From Planctomycetota bacterium (GTDB taxonomy: Bacteria > Planctomycetota > Phycisphaerae > UBA1845 > UTPLA1), in contig JAATGM010000005.1 in assembly GCA_015654675.1 (NCBI GenBank), forward strand, positions 62,001-126,000: DNA of 64,000 nucleotides, written 5' to 3'. The first letter of the stretch is position 1. Every line of letters starts with the position of its first letter. Below the pieces are notes generated by a model that saw only the letters and a list, made by a program, of their open reading frames with translations, was not told the DNA's origin and ran no database searches. The translations under genes were made by a program, and so were the position numbers. Positions 17,759 to 26,140 of this stretch are shown in pieces.

Positions 17759-18523
17759 ATGCACCCCATGGCCCAGTCGGACGAAATCAAACCCATCGAC
17801 CAGCTTACCACGCAGGCGGGCTATGACCGCTGGGCCCACATCTATGATTCGGAAGACAATCCGTTAGTGGGAGTTGAAGAGTCCCGCGTCGTCGAGTTGC
17901 TCGGCCAGGTTCGTGGACTTTGCGTTGCCGACGTCGGTTGTGGCACCGGACGCCACGCCTTTCGCCTTGCCGGCGAGGGTGCCGACGTCACAGCCCTCGA
18001 TTTTTCCGAAGGTATGCTCGCCAAGGCCCGCGCCAAGGCGGGCTCCGATCGGATCCATTGGCGGCAGCACGACCTTGCCGATCCCCTGCCGGTCGCCGAC
18101 GGCTCGCTCGACCGCATTCTGTGCGGCCTGGTTGTTGATCACATTGCTGAACTGACGGCCCTGTTCGCCGATTTTCACCGCGCTCTCAAGCCGGATGGTT
18201 TCGCAGTCATCTCGGTGATGCATCCCGCCATGATGCTTAAGGGCGTTCAGGCGCGTTTCACGGACCCAGCCACCGGCCGCGAAACTCGCCCCGCCAGCAT
18301 CCCCAACCAGATCAGCGACTACGTGATGGCGGCCCTGAATGCCGGGCTGCGAATTGATCACATCAGCGAGCACGTGGTCGACGACGCCTACGCCGACCGC
18401 TCCCCGCGAGCCGCTAAGTACCGCGGCTGGCCAATCCTGCTTCTGATGAAGCTTTCCCCGACACCAACGCCGCTGGCCAACCCCCGCCCGCGCGGACCGG
18501 TCGGCCGAACTCCGCGCTGCTAG
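17759..18523 (+). CDS. Class I SAM-dependent methyltransferase
   Basis: A roughly 254-residue methyltransferase with the Rossmann motif I VADVGCGTGRHAFRLA, post-I acidic residue in VTALDFSEGML, and motif LADPLPVADGSLDRILCGLV. The substrate cannot be told; it lacks the cysteine pattern of the arsenite methyltransferase ArsM, so its nearness to arsC is probably chance. The start is uncertain: GTG at 17702 and ATGs at 17759 and 17768 are in frame and none has a strong ribosome-binding site. It ends 3 bases from the convergent MATE gene. Confidence 0.85.
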   Translation: MHPMAQSDEIKPIDQLTTQAGYDRWAHIYDSEDNPLVGVEESRVVELLGQVRGLCVADVGCGTGRHAFRLAGEGADVTALDFSEGMLAKARAKAGSDRIHWRQHDLADPLPVADGSLDRILCGLVVDHIAELTALFADFHRALKPDGFAVISVMHPAMMLKGVQARFTDPATGRETRPASIPNQISDYVMAALNAGLRIDHISEHVVDDAYADRSPRAAKYRGWPILLLMKLSPTPTPLANPRPRGPVGRTPRC

Positions 18524-18526
18524 CCG

Positions 18527-19984
18527 CTATCCGGGAGCGCCAAGCGATTCGGCGGCGATTTCATTCTGCGCCGCGTTGTCGACGTGCTTGAACAATTTGA
18601 TCCTGCGCCAAGGTCCGCGCTCGAATCGCCACCAAAGCAGCAGTCCGAGCACCGCGATATAGATGGTGCACATGAGCCACGGCCCGTTGAATCCGAGCGA
18701 CGGCACATAGCGACTGACCATCCACCCGCCGCCGACGAAGATGCCCCAGCAGCAAACCAGAAAGGCCGCTGCCGGCCAGCGCGTGTCGCCCGCTCCGCGC
18801 AGCGCGCTGCTATAGGTGATTCCGAGCCCGTCAAAGACCTGGAAGACGGCCGCCCAGATCAGCGCGATTCCACCCAACGCGATGACGTCCGCGTCCGGCG
18901 ACATGAGCCGCATGAGCGGCGTACGGGCGAGCCAGAAGAACAGACCGATAGCCCCCATGTAGGCGCAGGTCATGAGCATTGCGGCGGTCGCCCGACGTGC
19001 GGCGAGTTCGGGTTTACCGCGACCAATGGCGTGCCCAACGAGCGAGGTCAGCGCCATGCCAATTCCGACCGCCGGCATGAACGAAAGGTGCATGTATTGC
19101 ACGCTGACGTTGGTGGCGGCCATCGCGGCTTCGCCGTAGCCGGCCACGAGATAACTCATGAAGACCGCCCACGCGGCGATGTCGAGGAACCATTGAATGG
19201 ACGAGGGACCGCCAACGCGGAAAAGCCCGGCCAGCATGCTCCACGAGAGTCGCCAGGACTTCCGCGTGTCGAACTTCTCGGCGAACTCGGTTGATAGAAA
19301 TGCGACGGCGAGAATCAGTGCGCGGAGACACCAACTCAGGACAGTGGCGAGAGCTGAACCTGCCGCTCCCATCGCGGGACAGCCGAAATGGCCGAAGATG
19401 AAGATCCAATTGAGAACCGCATTGCTGATGAGCGACGCGACGGCGGCCCAGACGCTGACGCCCGGTCGCTGAACGCCATTGAAAAAGCCGTCGAGACCAG
19501 CGACGAGCAGCGAGGGCGCGACGCTCCACAGATCGATGCGGACGTACGCGATCTCGATAGCCATGACGCCTGGGGGATGGCCGATCCAGCGAATGAGGTC
19601 GGGAATGAGCCAGGTGGTAGGCCACATGACAATCCCGAAGGCGAAGGCGAGATAAAATGATTGCCAGCCGTAGGCGGCGGCTTCGCGGCGATTCCCGCGC
19701 CCCAGGGACTGGGCGGAGAAGGTGGTGACGGCGGTGGCCACGCCATTGCCTAGGCACAGCACCGACCAGACGAGGATAGTGGCGGGAGAAATTGCAGCGA
19801 GTGCGTCCTTGCCAAGGCGCGAGACCATGACGAAGTCGGTAAACCCCATCAGCATCCGCGAAACGGTGGTGCCGATATTGGGGATCGCCAACGCGAAGAT
19901 GCGCCGCATCTCGCCGCGGAGCGAGGTGTCGCCGTCCGCGTCGAGCCGTGCATAATCAAGAATGGGCGCTTCGCCTGCTGACAT
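18527..19984 (-). CDS. MATE family multidrug/metabolite exporter
   Basis: A 485-residue, twelve-helix membrane antiporter of the MATE (NorM/DinF-like) family. The N-terminal half shows the typical LAIPNIGTTVSRMLMGFTDFVMVSRLG and the inner repeat VGGPSSIQWFLDIAAW in the second half. MATE proteins export cationic drugs or metabolites using sodium or proton gradients. I chose the ATG at 19984; a TTG at 20008 lies inside the terminator hairpin of the upstream NifU-type gene. The gene therefore either has a very close promoter or depends on read-through. Confidence 0.93.
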   Translation of the reverse strand: MSAGEAPILDYARLDADGDTSLRGEMRRIFALAIPNIGTTVSRMLMGFTDFVMVSRLGKDALAAISPATILVWSVLCLGNGVATAVTTFSAQSLGRGNRREAAAYGWQSFYLAFAFGIVMWPTTWLIPDLIRWIGHPPGVMAIEIAYVRIDLWSVAPSLLVAGLDGFFNGVQRPGVSVWAAVASLISNAVLNWIFIFGHFGCPAMGAAGSALATVLSWCLRALILAVAFLSTEFAEKFDTRKSWRLSWSMLAGLFRVGGPSSIQWFLDIAAWAVFMSYLVAGYGEAAMAATNVSVQYMHLSFMPAVGIGMALTSLVGHAIGRGKPELAARRATAAMLMTCAYMGAIGLFFWLARTPLMRLMSPDADVIALGGIALIWAAVFQVFDGLGITYSSALRGAGDTRWPAAAFLVCCWGIFVGGGWMVSRYVPSLGFNGPWLMCTIYIAVLGLLLWWRFERGPWRRIKLFKHVDNAAQNEIAAESLGAPG

Positions 19985-20005
19985 GTCGCGCAATAACTCC
20001 GCCGA

Positions 20006-20046
20006 CAAAAAATCCCCCGGACGACCCTGGCGGCCGACCGGGGGAT
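20006..20046 (-). terminator. Intrinsic terminator of the NifU-type gene
   Basis: On the - strand a 9-bp stem (positions 20038-20046 pairing with 20012-20020, ATCCCCCGG/CCGGGGGAT) is followed by a run of T (A-run at 20007-20012 on the + strand). It lies between the NifU-type gene and the MATE gene. Confidence 0.8.
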
Positions 20047-20073
20047 CAAAATAACGACTTCGTTCGGCCTATC

Positions 20074-20343
20074 TCACACGCAGACGACCTCGCGAACTTC
20101 AGGCACCGATTCGCGAAGGTTGCGCTCGACGCCGTGCTTCAAGGTCATTGCCGATGACGGGCAGCCAACGCACGCACCCAGCAGCCGAACCCGCACGACT
20201 CCGTCAGCGGTGACTTCGACGAGCTGAATGTCGCCACCGTCGCCCTGCACTGCCGGGCGAAGCTTCGACAGAACATCCGCCACGCGTTCTCGGAGCGGTT
20301 TCTCCGGCGAAGTCCGGGCTGAATTGGTCTTGGTGCTGGCCAT
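20074..20343 (-). CDS. NifU C-terminal domain protein (Nfu-type Fe-S scaffold)
   Basis: An 89-residue, single-domain NifU-like protein with the cluster-binding CxxC in GACVGCPSS and the flanking LRPAVQGDGGDIQLVEV and TLKHGVERNLRESVPEV segments. Stand-alone Nfu proteins carry [4Fe-4S] or [2Fe-2S] clusters to targets, so this complements the ISC operon at the left of the window. It is divergent from purM and has its own terminator. Confidence 0.93.
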   Translation of the reverse strand: MASTKTNSARTSPEKPLRERVADVLSKLRPAVQGDGGDIQLVEVTADGVVRVRLLGACVGCPSSAMTLKHGVERNLRESVPEVREVVCV

Positions 20344-20449
20344 GATCGCCCTATTGTAGCCGATGCTTCACCGGGCCTCAACCGCCACGGAGATCCAATG
20401 CGGCCGGTCCGCCTTCCCCGTCCACCGTCGGCCCGCTAACCTTTCGCGC

Positions 20450-21529
20450 GTGTCGCGATCACTGACTTACAAAGACGCAGGCGTGGACATCGATGCCGGC
20501 GATGAAGCCGTCAATCGAATCAAGTCGGTTGTCCGCCGCACGTTCGGGCCGCGCGTCTTCGGCGATCTGGGCGGTTTCGCCGCCTGCTTCCGACTGGACT
20601 ACAACGAAAAACTCTTCGCTCGCAACTACAAGGAACCGCTCCTCGTCGCCTGCACGGACGGCGTCGGCAGCAAGCTGCTCGTCGGCATCGAAGCGGCTCG
20701 CACGCGCGGCCCGGCCGCCATCCGCTCGCTCGGCATCGATCTTGTCGCGATGAATGTCAACGACTTGCTCTGCACCGGCGCCGAACCGCTCTTTTTCCTC
20801 GACTACGTGGCTGTTCATAAGCTCGAGCCCGCTGTTGTGGCGGAAATCGTCTCCGGAATCGCCGACGGCTGCGTCGAAGCCGGCTGCGCCCTCGTCGGAG
20901 GCGAAACCGCTGAGCTACCCGAGCTCTACTCTCCCGGCCACTTCGACCTGGCCGGATTCTCCGTGGGCGTTGTCGATCGCCGCCGCCTGATCGACCCGAA
21001 GCGCGTCGAACCCGGCGACATCGTCCTGGGTCTCGCTTCGAGTGGCGTTCACTCCAACGGTTACGCCCTCGCTCGCCACGTCCTCCTCCGCCAGAAAAAG
21101 CTCAAGCTCAGCGACATTCCGCGCGGCCTCGACGCCCCGCTCGGCGAAGTCCTCCTGCGACCGACGCGCATCTACGTGCAAGCCGTGCAAGCCGCCCTCG
21201 CGCGCTATCGCCGAAAGCGCGTCATCCGCGCCATGGCTCACGTCACCGGTGGCGGGCTGCCCGGGAACTTGCCGCGAGCAGTTCCGCCCGACTGCGACAT
21301 CGTCATCAAGAAAGGAAGCTGGCCCACGCCACCGATCTTCAATCTCATTCAATCCTGCGGCGTCGCGGAAGACGAGATGTACCGCGTCTTCAACATGGGC
21401 ATCGGTTTCATCCTCATTGTCGCCCCCACCTTCGCCCGCTCCATCGCCGCCATTCTTAAACGACGCGGCGAAAAGGTTTTCAACATCGGTAGCGTTCGCA
21501 AGGGATCCGGTGAGTTCGCCTGGAAGTGA
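20450..21529 (+). CDS. purM: Phosphoribosylformylglycinamidine cyclo-ligase
   Basis: AIR synthetase of purine biosynthesis: it closes the imidazole ring of FGAM using ATP. The 359-residue product shows SLTYKDAGVDIDAGDEAV, the GFAACF segment, VACTDGVGSKL, GIDLVAMNVNDLLCTGAEPLFFLDY, VGGETAELP and GLASSGVHSNGY, all characteristic. The GTG at 20450 gives the family's normal N-terminus; an ATG 87 bases upstream would add unrelated sequence. Confidence 0.96.
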   Translation: MSRSLTYKDAGVDIDAGDEAVNRIKSVVRRTFGPRVFGDLGGFAACFRLDYNEKLFARNYKEPLLVACTDGVGSKLLVGIEAARTRGPAAIRSLGIDLVAMNVNDLLCTGAEPLFFLDYVAVHKLEPAVVAEIVSGIADGCVEAGCALVGGETAELPELYSPGHFDLAGFSVGVVDRRRLIDPKRVEPGDIVLGLASSGVHSNGYALARHVLLRQKKLKLSDIPRGLDAPLGEVLLRPTRIYVQAVQAALARYRRKRVIRAMAHVTGGGLPGNLPRAVPPDCDIVIKKGSWPTPPIFNLIQSCGVAEDEMYRVFNMGIGFILIVAPTFARSIAAILKRRGEKVFNIGSVRKGSGEFAWK

Positions 21530-21701
21530 CACGCGCCTCCGGCTTGTCAATCGCCCTGAAGACGTAAGCTGCCGGGCGTTTTTATCGCTGCGCATCCTTC
21601 AAGTTCGGCCTCTGGCTCACGCGACCGTGCTCGCTAGAATGGCGACCCCTCGCTACGCCCCCGTAGGCGACGAGTAACGCAACTTGGATGGGAGAACCGC
21701 C

Positions 21702-23069
21702 ATGACGATGGCCGAAAAACTGTCAAATTGGGCCGCGGGCCTGAAGTATTCAGACCTGACCGCTGAAGCCATTCACGAAGTCAAACGCCGCCTGATCGAT
21801 TCCACGGCAACGGCGCTCGGCGCGTATTCGAGCAAGGCCGCCCAGATCGTCCGCGGGCTTGCCCTCGAGCGCCCCGCAACAAAGGCCAGTGCCGCGATCA
21901 TCGGCACCAATAAACGCACCACGCCGGACCTTGCCGCCTTCTGCAACGGGGCCCACGTCCGCTACCTCGACTACAACGATACCTATCTTTCCAAGGAACC
22001 CGCCCACCCCTCCGACAACATTCCCGCCACGCTGGCCGTCGCCCAGGCCGCCGGCGCCCCCGGCAAAGACTTCATCCTCGCGACCGTCATCGCCTACGAA
22101 ATCCAATGCTCGCTCTGCGATGCCGCCAGTCTGCGAAAATACGGCTGGGACCACGTCTTCTATGTCGCCCTCGGCAGCGCCCTCGGTGCAAGCCGACTTT
22201 GGCGCTCAAAGCCCGATCAGATGGTTCATGCCCTCGGCCTTGCGGGCGTCTGCAACATCGCCACGCGCCAGACGCGCACCGGCCAGATCAGTATGTGGAA
22301 GGCCTGCGCCGCATCGAATGCCGCCCGCAATGGCGTCTTCGCCGCCGACCTCGCCCGTCGCGGTTTCACCGGCCCGAACGAAATCTTTGAAGGCCCCAAG
22401 GGTGTCTTCAACATGCTCACGGGCGGCCAGTTCAACGTCGAGCTTGGCAGCGAGTCCGCCGGTTACATGATCAGCAAGACCTATATCAAGTTCTGGCCCG
22501 CCGAATACCACGCGCAGTCCGCGATTGACGCCGCGCTCCAGCTTCGCAAGCAGATCCGCGATTCGAAGCAGACAGCCGACGACATCATGGGCATCGTCAT
22601 CGAGAGTTTTGAAGCCGCCGTCAGCATCATCGGTAGCGAACCCGAAAAGTGGCGGCCCACCAGTCGCGAGACGGCCGACCACTCCATGGGGTACATGGTC
22701 TGCGCCGCCCTCTACGACGGCGACGTCACCAAGAAAACCTTCGACCCGAAGCGCTTCACCGAAAAGAAGGTCCTCGACCTCCTCGATCGCACCCGCATTC
22801 GCGAGGCCGACGACCTGAATCCCGGCTACCCCGCCGGAATCCCCAATCGACTCATCATCACCATGAAAGATGGCCGCAAGCTCGAAAAGCGGGTCGACTT
22901 CCCGCGCGGCCATGCCGGAAACCCCATGTCCGATGACGAAGTGGAGTACAAATTTCGCACTCTCGCCAAGGGCGTCATCAGCGAGAAAACCCAGAACGCC
23001 CTCCTGAAGCAAATGTGGGCAATCGACAAAGCGAAGAACCTCAAAGACGTCTGGGCCTTCAAGGTCTAG
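21702..23069 (+). CDS. MmgE/PrpD family protein (2-methylcitrate dehydratase-like)
   Basis: A 455-residue protein of the MmgE/PrpD fold. It shows an N-terminal helical domain (KRRLIDSTATALGAY), the NGAHVRYLDYNDTYL substrate segment, HPSDNIPATLAVAQ, and KACAASNAARNGVFAADLARRGFTGP. In propionate metabolism PrpD dehydrates 2-methylcitrate; related proteins act on citrate or aconitate-like acids. No methylcitrate synthase or lyase is nearby, so the substrate is open. A GGGAG site precedes the ATG at 21702. Confidence 0.9.
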   Translation: MTMAEKLSNWAAGLKYSDLTAEAIHEVKRRLIDSTATALGAYSSKAAQIVRGLALERPATKASAAIIGTNKRTTPDLAAFCNGAHVRYLDYNDTYLSKEPAHPSDNIPATLAVAQAAGAPGKDFILATVIAYEIQCSLCDAASLRKYGWDHVFYVALGSALGASRLWRSKPDQMVHALGLAGVCNIATRQTRTGQISMWKACAASNAARNGVFAADLARRGFTGPNEIFEGPKGVFNMLTGGQFNVELGSESAGYMISKTYIKFWPAEYHAQSAIDAALQLRKQIRDSKQTADDIMGIVIESFEAAVSIIGSEPEKWRPTSRETADHSMGYMVCAALYDGDVTKKTFDPKRFTEKKVLDLLDRTRIREADDLNPGYPAGIPNRLIITMKDGRKLEKRVDFPRGHAGNPMSDDEVEYKFRTLAKGVISEKTQNALLKQMWAIDKAKNLKDVWAFKV

Positions 23070-23125
23070 CGGGGCCTCACGCCACCGCGTGGACGCCCAT
23101 CACTGACGAGCTATACTCGCGAGCC

Positions 23126-23881
23126 ATGAAACGATTCGCTATCGCAACGGCCGCCCTGATCCTGCTGAGCGCCGGATGCAAGGATTCCCGGCGGCTGCCG
23201 TCGAAGTCCTGGACCGCGACACCCGGTCCTGTCACCGTCAACGCGGTTGTCCTCGACGAAAAGGCCGCGCCGCGGCAGGTCGCTCTCGCCATGCTGGACC
23301 TGCTTCGCAAATGCCGCGATGTTCGCGGGCAGGGCCTTGCCGATCCCACTCGTGCCGCCGAGTTCGACGAGACGCGGAACCTCATCCGTCGCCTGGCGGC
23401 CCCCGAGGCAATTCATGAGCTAGCTTTGAAGGATCCTCTCAGGGTCATTCCCAAGGACGTCACCGCGGAGCAGGCCGTTGAGATATTCACCAATTCATGG
23501 CCGTCGCTCGTCGCGCGCTACATCAACGGGCTTGCTCCTGAGTCATTGGTTGAGCAGCTTCCTAATTCGACGTCGGCGCGCGTCATCGTCCGAGCCGACA
23601 GTCCCGACGACCGGGCCGTTGTTTCCGATCTGGAAAAGTCATTGGCCGGCCAGCGCGGTCCGTCCCGCCAGCCCCTGGCTCCCGGCTCCGAAGCATTCAA
23701 TGCGGCAGTCCGCGATGCGGCGCTGGATCGCGGCGTCGTCGTCCCCATCGAGACGCAGATCGAGCTGAGTCTCGTCCGAGAATCCGGATTCTGGCGAGTC
23801 AGCCGAATCCAGCTCAATCGAGCAGCCGCCGGTTTCGCGAAAAATCCGGCAACAACGACCACGCGGGCTTCAGCCTCTTAA
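23126..23881 (+). CDS. Lipoprotein of unknown function
   Basis: A 251-residue lipoprotein with the signal MKRFAIATAALILLSAGC (lipid cysteine at residue 18). The mature protein is largely alpha-helical in appearance, with a final segment resembling the last strands of small transport-factor-like folds (ETQIELSLVRESGFWRVSRIQL). I do not recognise a family. It starts 56 bases after the PrpD-like gene. Confidence 0.75.
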   Translation: MKRFAIATAALILLSAGCKDSRRLPSKSWTATPGPVTVNAVVLDEKAAPRQVALAMLDLLRKCRDVRGQGLADPTRAAEFDETRNLIRRLAAPEAIHELALKDPLRVIPKDVTAEQAVEIFTNSWPSLVARYINGLAPESLVEQLPNSTSARVIVRADSPDDRAVVSDLEKSLAGQRGPSRQPLAPGSEAFNAAVRDAALDRGVVVPIETQIELSLVRESGFWRVSRIQLNRAAAGFAKNPATTTTRASAS

Positions 23882-24060
23882 TGCTCTCTGCTCAAATCTG
23901 ACGCTTCAACTCACCTAATTCCGGACCCAGCTCATCCACTCGGCAATTTCTGCGCAGTCGGTGCAAATCATGCACCCGCGCTAAAGCTTTTTGACGCTCT
24001 GCGCCGATTGCTTGTCTTGCCTATGCATCACAAATTACCCAAGTTAACACTGGCAGCCGA
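23882..24060. other. Intergenic spacer before the structured leader
   Basis: Contains one weak hairpin (GGTGCA at 23960-23965 with TGCACC at 23971-23976) followed 10 bases later by five T. It could be a poor terminator for the lipoprotein gene. I see no open frame or convincing promoter. Confidence 0.4.
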
Positions 24061-24219
24061 AGCGATGACAACATCGCTCATCAACGCCAAACGGTTAACC
24101 GGGGAATCGGCAAATCCTGCCGCGCAAGGACAGCGCGGAAAACTACAGATCGCAAGCGGCTTCGACCGGCCAATCGTGGAGACGAATCGCGCCGGTGGGG
24201 GGCAGGTCACTGGTTGCCG
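24061..24219 (+). promoter_or_regulatory. Highly structured leader, riboswitch-like, before the B12-fold gene
   Basis: Four perfect short stems follow each other. AGCGATG/CATCGCT (24061-24067 with 24072-24078) is a hairpin with a 4-base loop. CGGCAA/TTGCCG (24108-24113 with 24214-24219) would close a multi-way junction that holds CCGCGC/GCGCGG (24120-24125 with 24133-24138) and ACCGGC/GCCGGT (24165-24170 with 24191-24196). The closing stem ends 19 bases before the start codon, near the GGAG site at 24229-24232. The sequence does not fit the cobalamin riboswitch consensus. A regulatory RNA is inferred from pairing only. Confidence 0.45.
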
Positions 24220-24238
24220 CGGCACTTCGGAGAACCCC

Positions 24239-24985
24239 ATGCAGTCGTCCCTCTCGACCGATCGTCTCCTCCAGCAGTACATGGAGCCCCTCATGTCCGG
24301 CCGACGCTCGGCCTGCCGGCAGCTCGTCCAGGAGGCCGTCGCCTCCGGATTCGAGCCGCGCTCGCTCTATCAAAAGCTCATCTGGCCGGCCATGGCCTAC
24401 GTTGACGAGGCCTATCGCGACGATCGCATCTCGACCGTCACGCAGAATATGGCCACCTGCATCAACCGCATCGTCGCCGACCAGCTTCAGCAGCATCTTC
24501 CGGCTCGGGCATCCACCGGTCGCCGAGTTCTCATCACCTGCGCCCGTGGCGAACAGGAAGAAATCGGCGGCCAGATGTGCGCCGATCTCTTCGAGGCCGA
24601 CGGCTGGGAAGTCACGTTCATCGGCGGCGGCGTGCCGCACGACGAAATCGTCACCCTGATTGGCCAATTGCGCCCCGAGATCATGATGATCTTCGGCAGC
24701 AAGCCGCAGGACACCCCCGACGTCCGCGCCCTGATCGACCGAATCCGCGAGATCGATGCCTGCCCGACCATGAATATCATGGTCTCCGGCGGAGTCTTCA
24801 CCCGCGCCGACGGACTCTGGAAAGAAGTAAAGGCCGACCTGCTGGCCGAGACCGCTGTCGAAGCGCTCGACGTGGCCGGAAATGCTGTTCCGCGCACGCC
24901 CGACCTGCGCGTGCCCGGGGCACCCAAGAAGCGCCGCCGCCGCCGGAAGCCACCGCTTCTGACGACGCCCGAAGACGAAAACTAA
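24239..24985 (+). CDS. Cobalamin-binding-fold protein lacking the ligand histidine
   Basis: A 248-residue protein with the two-part architecture of B12-binding regulators and photoreceptors: a helical bundle (about 10-88) followed by a Rossmann-like domain (about 95-225) with VLITCARGEQEEIG, FEADGWEVTFIGGGVP and the IFGSKPQD segment. The usual D/E-x-H-x-x-G ligand motif reads EQEEIG (105-110), so the lower-ligand histidine is glutamate, and the helix that normally carries EH reads TQNM. B12 binding is therefore doubtful. The C-terminus is very basic (KKRRRRRK), perhaps for nucleic acid contact. I chose the ATG at 24239 for its GGAG site; a longer frame upstream covers the structured leader. 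Confidence 0.82.
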   Translation: MQSSLSTDRLLQQYMEPLMSGRRSACRQLVQEAVASGFEPRSLYQKLIWPAMAYVDEAYRDDRISTVTQNMATCINRIVADQLQQHLPARASTGRRVLITCARGEQEEIGGQMCADLFEADGWEVTFIGGGVPHDEIVTLIGQLRPEIMMIFGSKPQDTPDVRALIDRIREIDACPTMNIMVSGGVFTRADGLWKEVKADLLAETAVEALDVAGNAVPRTPDLRVPGAPKKRRRRRKPPLLTTPEDEN

Positions 24986-25041
24986 GCTCACAGCTCTCCG
25001 GCTGGTTCTCAGTCGGGAGCCGAGCAGAAGCGAACCTACCG

Positions 25042-25075
25042 AACCCGCGTCGGCGATCACGCCGATGCGGGTTTT
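25042..25075. terminator. Convergent intrinsic terminator
   Basis: A long stem, AACCCGC-g-TCGGCG with CGCCGA-t-GCGGGTT, has the loop ATCA (25056-25059) and T residues at 25072-25075. It lies between the B12-fold gene and the convergent alpha/beta hydrolase and can serve both strands, more clearly the + strand. Confidence 0.82.
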
Positions 25076-25147
25076 CGGTAATTCAGTGGCAAGGCCGACC
25101 GCAATGCGCGTGCCTACTCGTGGCATGAATCAGACATGATTGGATTG

Positions 25148-26140
25148 TCAGTTCTGCGGTCGGTTCAACATGAACCGGCGAACAAGATCCGCGATCTCGT
25201 CGGCCGCCGTATCGAGGGCAAAGTGCCCCGCATCGAGGATGTGGACCTGCGCCTTCGGAACGTCACGGCGGTACGCCTCGGGCTCCGTTAGCTGAAACGA
25301 CAAGTCATATTTTCCCCATAGCACAAGCAGACGCGGCTGCGTCTTTTGCATCCATGCCTGCCACTTCGGGTAGGCGTCTACGTTGGTGCGGTAGTCGAAG
25401 AATAGGTCACTTTGAATGTCTACCTCGCCCGGTTTGTTCAGAAATGCGTATTCGTCGGTCCACAGATCGGGGTCGTATTTTTCAGGATTCGGGTCGCTGC
25501 CGACGTGACGTGTCCGCGTGGTCTCCAGCGAAAGCAAATTAGTTCGCAGCGCGGCCTCGTTCGCGGCGCGGTCTGCCCAGAACGCGCGGCGTGTCTTCCA
25601 GTTCGCGCCCAGGCCTTCGTTGTGCGCCACCGCATCCTGCACGATCAGGGCTTCGACGCGATCGGGGTGAGCGAGCGCCATCCGAAATCCGACCGGTCCG
25701 CCGTAGTCCTGCATGTATAGGGTGTACTTGGGCAGGTTCAACGCTTCGGTGAAGTGATCCATCACCTTGGCGATGTTGTCGAAGGTGTATGAGTATTTCT
25801 TGGGCGTCGGCGCATCGCTGTGCCCGAAGCCCGGATAGTCGGGCGCGATCATGTGGAACTGGCTCGCCAGCCGCGTGAGCAGCGGCTCGTACATGCGCGA
25901 GGATGATGGCAGCCCGTGAAGCAGCAGAAGGACCGGAGCATCTTTCGGCCCGGCCTCGCGATAGAAGATGGAGAGGCCGTCGACTTCCACGGAACGGTAT
26001 GAGACGTGCTGGGCCACCGGCGACTCCTTCGTTTTTGCGAGCACGTTGCCTGATTGACTAGGCGCGCCGACAAGACAAAGCCAAGCCAACCAAGGCAATG
26101 TCATTCCATTCACCGGTTGAAACGATGACTCTCTCAACAT
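25148..26140 (-). CDS. Exported alpha/beta hydrolase, haloalkane dehalogenase/epoxide hydrolase-like
   Basis: A 330-residue protein with a hydrophobic N-terminal leader (LPWLAWLCLVG) suggesting export. The oxyanion motif is LLLLHGLPSSS, followed by PDYPGFGHSD. The nucleophile position is an aspartate (MQDYGGPVG), as in haloalkane dehalogenases and epoxide hydrolases rather than serine esterases. A cap region (about 170-250) and the late D and H (LWGKYDLSF, DAGHFALD) complete the triad. It is the last gene of a five-gene - strand operon; its ATG overlaps the aldo/keto reductase stop by one base. Confidence 0.88.
   Translation of the reverse strand: MLRESSFQPVNGMTLPWLAWLCLVGAPSQSGNVLAKTKESPVAQHVSYRSVEVDGLSIFYREAGPKDAPVLLLLHGLPSSSRMYEPLLTRLASQFHMIAPDYPGFGHSDAPTPKKYSYTFDNIAKVMDHFTEALNLPKYTLYMQDYGGPVGFRMALAHPDRVEALIVQDAVAHNEGLGANWKTRRAFWADRAANEAALRTNLLSLETTRTRHVGSDPNPEKYDPDLWTDEYAFLNKPGEVDIQSDLFFDYRTNVDAYPKWQAWMQKTQPRLLVLWGKYDLSFQLTEPEAYRRDVPKAQVHILDAGHFALDTAADEIADLVRRFMLNRPQN

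Noticed and set aside
17759-18523. Arsenite methyltransferase (ArsM) next to arsR-arsC
   Set aside because: The methyltransferase lacks the conserved arsenic-binding cysteines and is 363 bp away without shared promoter.
20006-20008. TTG start for the MATE gene
   Set aside because: It is inside the T-run of the NifU-type terminator; the ATG at 19984 fits the family length.
24101-24140. Cobalamin riboswitch before the B12-fold gene
   Set aside because: A GGGGAATCGG..AAATCC stretch recalls the core, but the conserved B12 box does not follow. A B12-box-like GGCAGGTCACTGG at 24201-24213 is on the wrong strand and has a deletion, with no gene in front of it.
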